Positions 54,492 to 64,000 of a stretch of DNA of 64,000 nucleotides are shown here, piece by piece. A program made the position numbers and the translations under genes. The notes under the pieces were generated by a model that was given only the letters and a program-made list of their open reading frames with translations, was not told the DNA's origin and did no database searches. The DNA is from Lithodes maja (lineage: Eukaryota > Arthropoda > Malacostraca > Decapoda > Lithodidae): NCBI GenBank assembly GCA_037953745.1, contig JBAKBP010013034.1, positions 1 through 64,000 of the forward strand, in the 5' to 3' direction. Positions within the stretch are counted from its first letter, which is position 1. Each line of letters begins with the position of its first letter.

Positions 54492-57400
54492 ATGAACAGC
54501 AATTGTATAACCAGCACTATGTCTAATGACTCATCATTTACGGGGGAGGATAACACGGTACAGCCTAGTAACCAGCAAGTACAACAGATGTTTAGGGAGG
54601 GGAGTGTTATAAGTGGAGAGAGGGATGCCCGGGCATTTTTGCAGACACCTTTGACCGAACAGCGCCTGCAGGCTATTGATTGTTACGGTCTTCGCTGTTT
54701 AGCCACGGTTTTGGGGCGGGACTGTCCTGACAGTTGGCCCAAGAAGAATTTGGTGGCATGTTTGTTGGGTGATGGCGATGGGGCGGTGGGTGGAGTGGGG
54801 TCTTGGGGGGTTCCCTCCAAGCCTCCATTCCACTCTACCCCTGAGCTGGGCCCTCAGCCAGCGAGTCTTAGCACGATGCAGCAGGAGGGTTCTCAAGGGC
54901 AAGCTGGCTTACCCGTAAACACGTCTCGGTGTGGATCCCCCATTTTGTGCTCTCCCCCCCCAGGCCTGTCTCCTGAGATGTTATTTCAGCTAGAACTAGC
55001 TAAGTTTAAGCTGCAGGAGACTCAGATACAACAGGCTAGTATAGAACGCATAGAGGTTGCTAGAATCCAAGCCAATCAGGATGCAACCAGGTACCAGGCT
55101 GAAATGGATGTCGAGAAGTCTAGAGTAGAGACCACGGGGCGTCATCTCGGTGGTGGGCACCGGGTTACAGACTCACTTTCGCATTTAATTAAGTTAGTAC
55201 CCGCATTTGATGAGACAGCAGTGACTGAGTTTTTTGCTCGTTTCGAAAAGAAGTGTCGTGAGTATGACTGGCCGGAGGTTAAATGGGCAGCATTAGTTTC
55301 ATCACGTCTAGTGGGTAAGGGGTTGAAAGCCTACGATGCACTGTCACTGGACGAGAGTGTAGTGTATGGACTGGTGAAGGAGGCTGTGCTCCGGGCCTAC
55401 GAACTGCAACCCGAAACTTATAGATTGAAGTTCCGTGGCGTGAATAAGAAGAGCGACGTCAGTTTTATGGAGCACGCACGGGACTTAACAGATGCAGGTA
55501 ATAACTGGTTTCGGTCCGAGCACGCAGAGTCGGCTGAGGAAATTAAGCAACTTTTCTATCTGGAACAGTTTTACAAATGTACTGGAACCGATCTAACGCT
55601 GAACATTAAGGAAAAATGTCCCAAGACAGTAGAGGAGGCTGCCAAGATGGCAGACCTCAGATTATCATTGATTCGTGGTTGCGGTGCCGCTCAGAGGGCT
55701 GAGTCAGGGCAGAAGGGGCGCTATACCCCACCCACCAGAGTTTTCGATGATAACAAATCCTATGACACACATAACCACACTAAATGCATTGCACCTAATA
55801 ACACCTACAAACACAAGCCTCTCCCGTTTACTAAAGGTCAGGCCCCTTCTTCGCCCGCACAAGGGAAGAAGCCCATTGGGGATGTGAAATGTTACAAATG
55901 TCAGAAGCTAGGCCATTATTCACGTGAGTGCCCTAGTAACACTCCCGCTAAGCCGGTGTCATTGGTTCACAGTATCGGTGTGTCTCTGAAGGCTGCAGCA
56001 ACTGCCCGGGGTAGGTTGTCAGCAGCTGAGGCACACGCGGTAAAGAAGCGTACGGAAGGCTCGACACCTGTCCGGGACACTTTCTGTAGCCATCGGGGAC
56101 ACGGGTTTGTGAGCTGGGGGAGTGAACTACGGAGGGTTGACTTGCTGAGGGATACGGGGGCTTCGCAAACTTTGTTGAGGAACTTCACAGGGAAACCGAT
56201 AAATGCGGCCAGAGTTGTTGTGGTGCAGGGTATAAATGCTACGAGGTCATACCCACTTGTGAGGTTGGAGTTGAGAGTGGGAGAGGTGTGCAGGGAGCTG
56301 GATGTAGGGATCGTTGAGTGTTTGCCAGTTGAGGGCGTCGACCTTCTTCTCGGCAACGACTTTGCGGTGCCCACTTCCGGGACTCCACCCTTAGTCGTTG
56401 CCGAGAGGGCGGCCGACGTGGATGGTGAGAATCGGGAATGGGTTGGGAGGTGCCAACAGGATGAGATGGCCTGTGTGGTAACCCGATCTCGCTCTGCGGC
56501 TCCTGCACAGCCTAGCACTCAACCTCGGGGACAGTGGAGGAAGGATCAGGAGAAGATTGCTAAGGGCAGGAAAGGGGACATTGATTCTGCTGCACTTCTC
56601 GGTGATTCGGTACTTGGACCTATAATAAACACGGGAGTTGACTCTGGCCCAGATATGGTGTGTAACAAGGCAGAGTTGGGTAAGACTTCGCGTGAGGCAA
56701 GAGCTGTAGCGAGAGCCACTAAGGCAGTAGAGCCTACTAGCCGGGGTAATGTCTTATTACAAAACCATCTTGATGCATTGACGCCCAGGGACATTAGTGA
56801 GCAGCAGCTGCAAGACGCTAGCCTAGCTCGTTATAGCAATGGTGCCATAGAGTTGGAGGAAGATGGGGATGCGAAGCCGGGAGATTTCTTTAGGCTCAAC
56901 AGGATATTGTACCGCAGATTTCTAGACCCCAAATCGAAGTGGGAGGGCGGTGCGAGGGTAGTAGACCAGGTGGTTGTTCCAAATAAGTATAGAGAGTCCT
57001 TATTGTGTCTGGCGCATGATGTGCCGGTGGCGGGTCATTTGGGGGTAACAAAAACATTGGCGGCATTGGGCAGGTTTTTCTGGTGGCCTGGGGTCAAGGC
57101 TGATGTCTGTGCATGGGTGGCTGGGTGTGCGACCTGCCAGACAACGGGGAAGCCTAACCAGACAATCCCGAAGGCACCTTTGTTTCCCATACCTGTCACC
57201 GGGCCTCCGTTCAGCAAAGTTGTAGTAGATTTGGTTGGCCCTTTCCCGCCTACTAGTAGTGGCAATAAATTCCTGTTGACAATCATGGATGTGGCTACGA
57301 GATACCCGGACGCATACCCCATGAGAAACGGCTCGGCAAAGGCAGTTGTTAAAAACTTATTATTGTTCTGTTCCCGTTATGGATTTCCACGTGAGGTGCA

Positions 57401-59591
57401 ATCAGACCAGGGGAGCAATTTTACATCCAAATTGTTCAAGCAAACCCTTCAGTTGCACGGTATATGTTCTGTAGTGTCGTCAGCCTACCATCCCGAGAGT
57501 CAGGGAGTCTTGGAGCGGTGGCACTCGACCCTGAAGAGTATGCTACGCTGTTACTGTGCAGAACATGACACTGATTGGGATTTGGGTCTGCCGTATGTTC
57601 TGTTCGCTGCACGTGAAGTCCCAGGAGAGAGCCTGGGGTTCAGTCCAAATCAACTAGTCTTTGGCCATAATGTGAGAGGACCTTTAAGTATGGTGAAAGA
57701 GATCTGGGAGGGCGAAGAGAAGCCGGGGTCTGTACTTAAATATATCCTTGAGAGCCGGGAGAGACTTATAGGTTGCATGGCAGCGGCAGGTAATAACTTG
57801 GTTAATGCACAGGCGGTCATGAAGCACCAGTATGACGCCAAGGTGAAGCTTCGGGAGTTTTCGGTGGGTCAGGAGGTAATGTTGCTTTTACCTTTGCCTG
57901 GACACCCCCTTTCTGCCAAGTTCATTGGGCCGTATGTGGTGGCTAAGAAACTGTCCGACCTTGATTATCTCGTTGCAACACCTGACCGTAGAAAAAAACA
58001 TCAGTTATGTCATGTTAACCTCATGAAAGAGTATGTGAGACGCCCCTCAGAGCCTCTCACTGTCCCTGTGCTGGCCTGCAGCGGCCAGGGTGGAGAAGGA
58101 GGTGGGGACAGTCATGCTGCTGAGGAGGATAGCTGGGACTGTGTCATTTCCGCGGAACAGTGGGCGGGGAATACTGAACAAGAGGCTAGGCAAGCTGTAA
58201 GTCACCTGCCTGAGCACCAGGGTGCTGCTGTCCTAGGCCTGTTCAGGTCATACCCCTCTGTTTTCGCCGAACACCCAGGTCTCACTACTCAGGTAACGCA
58301 CGACGTGGACGTCGGTGATAATGTGCCCTTCAAGTCAGTGCCCTACCGTGTGCCCCCGGTAAAGTTGCCAGCTTTACGGGAGGAGTTAAAGTACATGGTT
58401 GAGAGAAGGATGATCACTGAAGGTTATGTGAAGTGGACATCACCCGTCACGTTGCAGCCAAAACCTGACGGCAAGGTGCGGTTCTGCATAGATTTTCGTA
58501 GGCTAAATGGCTTGACCACTACCAACCCTTACCCTTTGCCTCGAGTTGACGACAGCGTGGACAAGATAGGGAATGCAAAGTACCTTACTAAAATTGATCT
58601 TGTAAAAGGCTACTGGCAAGTACCCCTGTCGGACCGAGCTAAGCAAGTTTGTGGTTTTGTGGTAGATGGCAAGACCTACCAATGTAACGTAATGCCTTAT
58701 GGGCTTAAGAACGCACCTGCCACGTTTCAGAACCTGATGAACGATATTTGTGACGAAATCCCTAACTGCACGGTCTACCTTGATGACGTGATAGTGTATG
58801 ATGACAATTTTGAAAATCACCTAAGGCACTTAGAGACCCTGTTTGGGAAGTTGCACGATGCTGGGCTGGTGGTGAACCTGAGGAAGTGCGAGTTTGTAAA
58901 GGCTACTGTGCAGTATCTTGGCTTCGTGGTCGGGTTAGGCCGGGTGTGCCCCCCCCTGAGCAAGATACAGGCTATCAATATGTTTCCCAGGCCCACCACT
59001 AAGCGCCAGGTCATGCGGTTCCTAGGTATGATAGGCTATTATAGGCGCTTCATCCGGGGATACTCTACTGTCTTAGCACCGTTAACTGATCTACTGTCGA
59101 AGTCAGTGAAGTTCTGTTGGGCTGCGGAGTGTCAGAGGGCTTTCGACCTAGTCAAGCACCTGCTGTGTACACATCCGATTTTGAGAGCCCCAGACTTCTC
59201 CAGGAGTTTTCAGCTGGCGACTGATGCCAGCGGTGTGGGTGCCGGGGCAGTGTTACTGCAGACTGATTCCGAGGGCTTGGAACACCCAGTGAGCTTCTTT
59301 TCTCGCAAGTTTAATTCGGCACAAAGGAATTACTCGACTATAGAGAAGGAGCTTCTTGCTATCGTTTTGTCGCTCAAACATTTCGAAGTTTATGTTCCAG
59401 CCTACGGCCCGGTAGTGACGATTTATACGGACCATCATCCCTTGAAATTCCTAAATCAGTTTCACAATCGGAATATGCGGTTGACCAGGTGGTCCCTAAT
59501 GCTCCAAGAGTATAATCTCAACATTCAGCATATTGCCGGGAGTGAGAACGTGATAGCAGATTGTCTATCAAGGGTTGATGATCCAGGATAG
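54492..59591 (+). CDS. gag-pol: Gag-Pol polyprotein of element D (order Gag-PR-IN-RT-RH)
   Basis: A 1699-codon uninterrupted frame. Gag has a Gln-rich helical stretch in place of the R/E heptads of A, a SCAN-like capsid end (about 309-395) and a zinc knuckle CX2CX4HX4C (467-480). The protease has DTGAS at 554 and LLLGNDF. The integrase has an HHCC finger (GHLGVTKTLAALGRFFWWPG), D913, D972 and E1008 (D,D35E) and a GPY module (FIGPYVVAKK). RT has YLDD at 1429-1432, and RNase H has ATDAS and YTDHHPL. The order and linker segments match A, with clear divergence in Gag and moderate in Pol. The ATG at 54519 (MSNDSS) aligns with the second ATG of A (MSGPST) and is a possible true start. All catalytic residues are present. 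Confidence 0.95.
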   Translation: MNSNCITSTMSNDSSFTGEDNTVQPSNQQVQQMFREGSVISGERDARAFLQTPLTEQRLQAIDCYGLRCLATVLGRDCPDSWPKKNLVACLLGDGDGAVGGVGSWGVPSKPPFHSTPELGPQPASLSTMQQEGSQGQAGLPVNTSRCGSPILCSPPPGLSPEMLFQLELAKFKLQETQIQQASIERIEVARIQANQDATRYQAEMDVEKSRVETTGRHLGGGHRVTDSLSHLIKLVPAFDETAVTEFFARFEKKCREYDWPEVKWAALVSSRLVGKGLKAYDALSLDESVVYGLVKEAVLRAYELQPETYRLKFRGVNKKSDVSFMEHARDLTDAGNNWFRSEHAESAEEIKQLFYLEQFYKCTGTDLTLNIKEKCPKTVEEAAKMADLRLSLIRGCGAAQRAESGQKGRYTPPTRVFDDNKSYDTHNHTKCIAPNNTYKHKPLPFTKGQAPSSPAQGKKPIGDVKCYKCQKLGHYSRECPSNTPAKPVSLVHSIGVSLKAAATARGRLSAAEAHAVKKRTEGSTPVRDTFCSHRGHGFVSWGSELRRVDLLRDTGASQTLLRNFTGKPINAARVVVVQGINATRSYPLVRLELRVGEVCRELDVGIVECLPVEGVDLLLGNDFAVPTSGTPPLVVAERAADVDGENREWVGRCQQDEMACVVTRSRSAAPAQPSTQPRGQWRKDQEKIAKGRKGDIDSAALLGDSVLGPIINTGVDSGPDMVCNKAELGKTSREARAVARATKAVEPTSRGNVLLQNHLDALTPRDISEQQLQDASLARYSNGAIELEEDGDAKPGDFFRLNRILYRRFLDPKSKWEGGARVVDQVVVPNKYRESLLCLAHDVPVAGHLGVTKTLAALGRFFWWPGVKADVCAWVAGCATCQTTGKPNQTIPKAPLFPIPVTGPPFSKVVVDLVGPFPPTSSGNKFLLTIMDVATRYPDAYPMRNGSAKAVVKNLLLFCSRYGFPREVQSDQGSNFTSKLFKQTLQLHGICSVVSSAYHPESQGVLERWHSTLKSMLRCYCAEHDTDWDLGLPYVLFAAREVPGESLGFSPNQLVFGHNVRGPLSMVKEIWEGEEKPGSVLKYILESRERLIGCMAAAGNNLVNAQAVMKHQYDAKVKLREFSVGQEVMLLLPLPGHPLSAKFIGPYVVAKKLSDLDYLVATPDRRKKHQLCHVNLMKEYVRRPSEPLTVPVLACSGQGGEGGGDSHAAEEDSWDCVISAEQWAGNTEQEARQAVSHLPEHQGAAVLGLFRSYPSVFAEHPGLTTQVTHDVDVGDNVPFKSVPYRVPPVKLPALREELKYMVERRMITEGYVKWTSPVTLQPKPDGKVRFCIDFRRLNGLTTTNPYPLPRVDDSVDKIGNAKYLTKIDLVKGYWQVPLSDRAKQVCGFVVDGKTYQCNVMPYGLKNAPATFQNLMNDICDEIPNCTVYLDDVIVYDDNFENHLRHLETLFGKLHDAGLVVNLRKCEFVKATVQYLGFVVGLGRVCPPLSKIQAINMFPRPTTKRQVMRFLGMIGYYRRFIRGYSTVLAPLTDLLSKSVKFCWAAECQRAFDLVKHLLCTHPILRAPDFSRSFQLATDASGVGAGAVLLQTDSEGLEHPVSFFSRKFNSAQRNYSTIEKELLAIVLSLKHFEVYVPAYGPVVTIYTDHHPLKFLNQFHNRNMRLTRWSLMLQEYNLNIQHIAGSENVIADCLSRVDDPG
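56348..56406 (+). other. conserved RNA hairpin in the protease coding region of D
   Basis: Arms 56348-56361 and 56393-56406 are base-for-base identical to those in A and B, again with a 31-nt loop. The loop sequence has changed at about ten positions. Confidence 0.7.
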
Positions 59592-59861
59592 TCGTGCACG
59601 GTGTGTGGGTTGAGCAGGAGTAAAATTAGGCTATCATAACGCCGTCCAAAAAGATTATAAAACAATAAAATAAACGAGAATTTTTTTTTTTAGTTTTGTA
59701 AGTCTTTATTGTTGTAGCATGATGCATGCGATATTGTGTTTTATGTATAATTCACACTTCAGTTGTTGTGCACCTTTTGCAATTAGTGGCAGCTAAGGGT
59801 AGCAGGTCGGTTGGTTGCCTGTCAGATTTTGATAATGCTTCTAAGGTCGATTATCTAAAAT

Positions 59862-59872
59862 CTTGGGGGGGC
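59862..59872 (+). other. polypurine tract of element D
   Basis: CTTGGGGGGGC directly before the 3' LTR. It is preceded by about 270 bp of untranslated sequence, with no env-like frame. Confidence 0.8.
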
Positions 59873-61700
59873 TGTGACGCACCCAGTGCGTGGCAACTTA
59901 ACCTGATTGTACTCCTTGGTACTCCACTGTGCCGCCGCGGTGCGGTGCCGCGGTGCCGCTGTGCCGCTGTGCCGTGCTGGCTGCTTATATTGAGTGTGAC
60001 AACGTATAACTATGTTCTTTGTATCTCTGCAAAGGTCTCGTCATGTGCTAACCAGTGGTGGGTTTTGTTTTAAGCCATGTCGAGACCTTCCATTTAATAT
60101 GTAGTATCAATAGAGAAGTTGATAGATAAGACAATAGGAATTCAGAGAGAGAGAGTGAGTTAGACTTCAGAGCGAGAGGGTAGCAATGCGCCGCGCTGCC
60201 GGGGGGGTGGTTGCCAGACGTATGGACCGGTTGGCAGCCCTGCGCTTATAGCTAGGTGCGACAGGGTTGGTAGTCCATTGCCGCCTGCATATGCTGCCTG
60301 GGTTGCCTATGTTGTCGTACTGCACATTGCCTGGAGGCTCGCTGCGTGCTCTATGATCAGGTTGCCTAGAACCTTTGAGATTCTAACATCCCTTGCCCTC
60401 TCTCCCAACTTCTCACGGTTGCACTCTTTCTCTCTGACGACATTACTCTCATTTCATTCTTCTCTCTATTTAAATGCATAACCTTCCCTTGAGGTCCTAA
60501 AGGAGTTTCAGCACTCACCTCTCGTATTACTCTTAGGACAAGCATATATTTACATGTATTAGATTTAAGGGGTTAATGTGAACAGCGATCTTCTTGATGA
60601 GGATAGTTGGTGAACGTTCTACATGTTCACGAGTTATATGCCCAGCTCATCATCCAATTTGTGACTAGACTAGTGCCATGTGTAAGAGCCCGACCATGCC
60701 CAGGAGTTGTCTGTAGAGGGGCGAGGACTTAGCCTTGATTTGCCTACCGAGCCAGGAGCGAGTGCAGTACCAGAGACTACAGCTCGCTCGTAGTGCCGGT
60801 ATAGTAGAGTAACGTAATTTATCTGTCCTTGTGTTCTCTACAGTCTTTTCCTGGGTTCTCGCTTTCGGTGCTGGGACTCGTTGTTCCTGTGACTTGGCCT
60901 GCTAGCTAGAACACATGGGGATGATGAGTGGGATATATCTTTATTTTACTATGCATTGCAGCTCTCTTTAAGTTTATGTATATAACACTTTACAATACAC
61001 ATTACTCACACACAAGACAACACTATTAATACTTTCATGTATCAATTAACTGCACTGTCGTTTTGCTGCTGTTTCCGGAGTTCTATTGCGTAGGGCGCAT
61101 ACGGACTCAGAGGGGAGACAGAGTGAGAGAAGCGAAGTAGCCTATGCGGTAGTAGGCTACCGGCGCAGTACTGTTGCCTGCAACCTTTAGTTATTCCAAG
61201 TATAGATTCATTCTTATAATAAGTGACTACTATTTATGTTCCTTCCATGTGTATTATTAGGTATCTACTGGATCATGAACATCTTGTATGCTACATGCTA
61301 GTGCATGTTAGTAGGGGACAGTTATTCTAGTGCACGCGCTTTCAAGTAGGCGTGTACATTTGTCATTTAGCATTTCACTGTCATACCTTTAGCCTGCTTC
61401 TATTCTACATTATTAGAGGCTTAATATTAACGTAGTTTCTTGAGTATTGCATTTCTTTAGTAATAACGTAACCTATAAATGTCTGAGGGAGTTTAGCCGC
61501 ATAGCCTACCCCTGTTGTACACTTTCGCCGAGTTAAGGTACCTCGTTACCATAGACGATAACTCTGTAGGGCGTTGGTGCTTTTGTTGTCTGGAGCATAT
61601 AGTATTTGGGACTGGAATCGAGCGTGTGTCGTTGTCACATAAGCCATTTCTGTCCTACGATCAAGAATCCCGAATATGTATTGCCGATCCAGCCGTAACA
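59873..61700 (+). repeat. 3' LTR of element D
   Basis: 1828 bp. It differs from the 5' copy by an extra GT near 61628 and substitutions near 60046 and 60072. Confidence 0.94.
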
Positions 61701-61737
61701 ATATATATACAGTAAATATATACAGTATATATATATC

Positions 61738-61998
61738 CCTATTAGTTTTCAGATTTTAAGACATTCGCCCCATTAGTTTGTCGACTTTTAAACCTTTCGT
61801 CCCATTTCTATATCAATATCAAGACCTTTCGTACCATTTAGGTATCGATATTCTCCTGGCGAGCCTGTTATTGTAACATAAACCGGCATTCGACCGGGGC
61901 ATTTTTCTATCAAAAAATGTACAAACTTATCTTGAAATGGAGTCTAGGGAGTGTTTTGTTAATCTTGAAGGTCTAGCGAGGAAACTAAAAGATAAATG
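61738..61998 (+). repeat. dispersed repeat family R1, copy 4
   Basis: Follows the (AT)n target of element D. It has AAGACCTTTCGTACCATTTAG, CCTGGCGAGCCTG, ATTCGACCGGGGC and TCTAGCGAGGAAACTAAA in the same order as 19385-19702. Confidence 0.65.
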
Positions 61999-62039
61999 CA
62001 TATATAAATAATTAGACCCAACAAACATCCACTGTCCTC

Positions 62040-62150
62040 GTAAACCCTTCAGCACCATGACGCCTTTTGAACTTTGATTCTGGCTAAAATTAGACGATTT
62101 TAAGCAGTTTAAGAAGGACCCATATATTACTGAGAGGGTATATTGAGATT
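62040..62150 (+). repeat. dispersed repeat family R2, single half copy
   Basis: CCCTTCAGCACCATGACG, TTCTGGCTAAAATTAGACGA and AAGAAGGACCCA follow the family pattern. Confidence 0.55.
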
Positions 62151-62284
62151 GTATTTGCCGATTTGAGTCGCATAGGTAGATTACAAACTAAAGAACATCG
62201 TATAATGGTAACCAGAATATGATGAAAATGACGTCATGGTGGTGAAGGGGTTTAATAAAATGTTGCATGTCAACAAATGGTGTA

Positions 62285-62356
62285 TAAGCGCTTGCGAATC
62301 CTCGAAGGAGGAGAGACGGGCGCTATATAAGTAACCAGAAGATTATTATTATTATA
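62285..62356 (+). mobile_element. SINE 3' fragment
   Basis: A 5'-truncated copy of the SINE at 22075-22311, with AAGCGCTTGCGAATCCTCG, GCGCTATATAAGTAACC and an (ATT)n tail. The tRNA-like head is missing. Confidence 0.75.
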
Positions 62357-62374
62357 CCCAGGGTATACAAAGGG

Positions 62375-62491
62375 TATACCCTGTTCCAAGTAGGTAGTCC
62401 AGCAATTCTAAACCCTAATCTCTGTAACTAAAATAGGGCTTGAGGAAATGTGCTGTACATTTATATTCCCTGGCTGACCCTTCCCAAATGG
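62375..62491 (-). repeat. dispersed repeat family DR, copy 3 (inverted)
   Basis: From TATACCCTGTTCCAAG to CTGACCCTTCCCAAAT, the reverse complement of the copies at 1043 and 19111. Confidence 0.65.
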
Positions 62492-62671
62492 TAGAAAACG
62501 AAGCTCGATTACTCTAGTGGTTTGAGAGTTATAGATGATATGGTTAATCATTTCTGGCCTACTTACTTGGATATAGGCACTACACTAATTTCCGCTACAT
62601 GTGGACAAAAGGACCTAGATCGACATGACCACATAGAGAGATAAATCGCTAAGCAGGTTATGTTAGACCAG

Positions 62672-63147
62672 TTATTTATTTTTATTTTTTTGAAGATACA
62701 ATGAACGGAGGAAGGAAAAACACAGATAAAACAAAAAGGTCCATGTGACTAAAGGCATCCTCCATTCATAAAATGTTTGTAACAACTGGATTTAAACATT
62801 TGTAGATTGTAAGTTTGTGGAAAGCAATTCGAGGGAACTGAATTCCAAAGAGTAGTAACTCTGGGGATAAATTAATTCTGATATGCAGAAGTTCTGCATT
62901 GTGGAGGAGAAAGTGTAAATTCATGGGCGCTCTCAGCTGCCCTAGTTCTACGGGGAAAGATGTGGAGAGGCGGCACAATTGAAGCAAGTTCCTCGGAACA
63001 ATTGCTGTGAAAATATCTAGAATAATGCAAGGGATGCAACGTTTCTTCGTATGGATAATGTAGGAAGGTCCTGTGTGATTGCAGGGTTATTGATTAATCT
63101 AATAGCTTTATTTTGAATTTTGTCCAGCTGCCTCAATGCAACCACCT
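62672..63147 (-). pseudogene. jockey-group LINE, 3' end copy
   Basis: The reverse complement of the LINE end at 25540-25974: the LDKIQNKAIRLINNPAI coding segment, the MNGGCL end and the TTCCTTCCTCCGTTCATTGT untranslated region, followed by an A-rich tail (62672-62697). It starts at the equivalent of 25543, so it is strongly 5'-truncated. It preserves the pre-insertion sequence for element C. Confidence 0.85.
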
Positions 63148-63174
63148 AGCTTTAAGGAGGGTCACCAGCTTCTT

Positions 63175-63526
63175 TTATCTTTCTCTCGTTTTCTGTCTTT
63201 CTCTGAATTGTATCCATTCGGCCCCATTCAGCCAACTGTTTTAAGACGTTTATCCCCATCCAGGTATCTATATCTTCCTGGTGAGCGATAGCGAACCAGC
63301 ATTGTATGAAGAAATCCGGCTTGAGGGAGGCTTCGCCGAAGATTTTTTTTTATCGAAAAAATGTACAAATTTAGCTTGCTGTCAAAACAAAAAAATATAT
63401 ATGCTGGCTCGCTAACGCTCGCCAGGAAAATATTGACACCTGGATGGGGGTAAGCGTCTTAAAACAGTAGGCTGAATGGGGCCGAATGGATACAAGCCAA
63501 AGAGAGAGGGAGAGAAAGATAAAAAA
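63175..63526. repeat. foldback (long inverted repeat) element
   Basis: Arms of about 120 bp (63175-63300 and 63405-63526) pair around a loop of about 100 bp. Matching blocks include GTATCCATTCGGCCCCATTC with its complement near 63475 and CATCCAGGT...CCTGGTGAGCGATAGCG with its complement near 63405-63450. The centre contains the R1 landmark, so it may be two R1 fragments joined head to head. Confidence 0.75.
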
Positions 63527-63599
63527 AAAAAAGCGAGGTGGGTTCCCTTTTTGGTTATCTTTTTGGTCGTTTTTTTTTTTTGTTTTTTTTGTTTTTTTT

Positions 63600-63905
63600 T
63601 CTAATTTCCTCCTTAGACCTCCATCAAACTTTAAAAATAAACATCAATTAGATCCCCCTTCTAGATTAATTTGCACATTTTTCAGTAGAAAAATGTCGGT
63701 TCATCCAAAGTTACAGGCTTACTATCGTTCGCCAAGAAAAAAAAAATCGATACCTAAATAGCATGAAAGGTCTAAATATTGACTAGGAAATGGGGCGTAA
63801 GGTCTTCAAATCGACACACTAATGGGGAAAACATCTGTAAATCTGAAAACTAATGGGATTAAACATGAGGGAGAAGGGGAGCTAGAAAGACGACCCATCT
63901 CCCTT
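63600..63905 (-). repeat. dispersed repeat family R1, inverted copy
   Basis: On the minus strand it runs from GGAGATGGGTCG through TTTAGACCTTTCATGC, TTGGCGAACGATAG and GATGGAGGTCTAAGGAGGAAA, matching both ends of 19385-19702. Homopolymer T runs lie between 63570 and 63600. Confidence 0.6.
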
Positions 63906-64000
63906 TAATTACTACCTGTATATTGCCGCAGAGATTGGAGGAGTTTTCACGAAAGGTGTTATATTATTAAGGGTGGATGGGTGTATATTATTAAGGGTGG

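Larger units (their letters stand above)
52422..61700 (+). mobile_element. LTR retrotransposon D, second Gmr1-like family, complete
   Basis: A 9279-bp plus-strand element with LTRs of 1826 and 1828 bp that differ by about two substitutions and a 2-bp indel. An ATAT duplication (52418-52421 and 61701-61704) lies in an (AT)n tract. It shares TGTGACGCA/GTAACA termini, the primer-binding site, domain order and protease hairpin with A/B/C, but its LTR interior and protein are clearly diverged. The ORF is intact and the insertion is recent. Confidence 0.95.

Noticed and set aside
59592..59872. Possible env or third ORF after RNase H in element D (and in A, B, C)
   Set aside because: Only about 270-520 bp without a meaningful frame; no signal peptide or membrane segment.

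Overview
Organism and overall character. This is eukaryotic nuclear DNA, very rich in microsatellites and made almost entirely of transposable elements. No host protein-coding gene was recognised. The mix (Ty3/gypsy elements with a Copia-like pol order, RTE and jockey-group LINE fragments, a piggyBac, tRNA-derived SINEs, long GA/CT/CA tracts) suggests a marine invertebrate, most likely a decapod crustacean. The species assignment is inference; the sequence alone does not fix it.

Layout. 1-2489: microsatellites, a short dispersed repeat and a 21-bp minisatellite. 2490-12107: complete LTR retrotransposon A (minus strand), with 1855-bp LTRs that differ at about two sites, one uninterrupted 1729-codon gag-pol, and a TAAA target duplication. 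12108-23664: AT-rich DNA with a tRNA-like sequence, minisatellites, MITE-like dispersed repeats, an RTE LINE 3' end, a tandem array of LINE tails and a tRNA-derived SINE. 23665-49115: a nested stack. A 298-bp tandem array was split by a 5'-truncated LINE (24329-48906, poly(A) at its end). The LINE was then hit within 18 bp by LTR element C (25975-44945, CTCC duplication) and a broken piggyBac (44967-48875, TTAA duplication). C in turn holds LTR element B (27245-35501, GAAG duplication) and a 1225-bp TA-flanked MITE (41743-42967). Uninterrupted copies of nearly every target survive in the same window, so the nesting order is unusually secure. 49116-52421: spacer, a palindromic MITE and CAA/GATA/GA repeats. 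52422-61700: LTR element D (plus strand), a related but distinct family with an intact 1699-codon gag-pol. 61701-64000: fragments of the same dispersed repeats, a second LINE copy and a foldback element.

How the parts relate. A, B, C and D belong to one lineage whose polyprotein order is Gag (SCAN-like capsid, zinc knuckle) - protease - integrase - reverse transcriptase - RNase H. That is the Copia-like order on Ty3/gypsy-type enzymes known from Gmr1-like elements. A and D look capable of supplying all enzymes. C is nearly intact but has one extra G in a homopolymer. B lost integrase and the reverse transcriptase active site yet keeps a 1296-codon open frame and apparently identical LTRs, so it was probably moved in trans by A-like partners. 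The most unexpected signal is a 14-bp inverted repeat with a constant 31-nt loop just downstream of the protease active-site coding region. Its arms are identical in the A/B family and in the diverged D family, while the loop and flanking codons have drifted.
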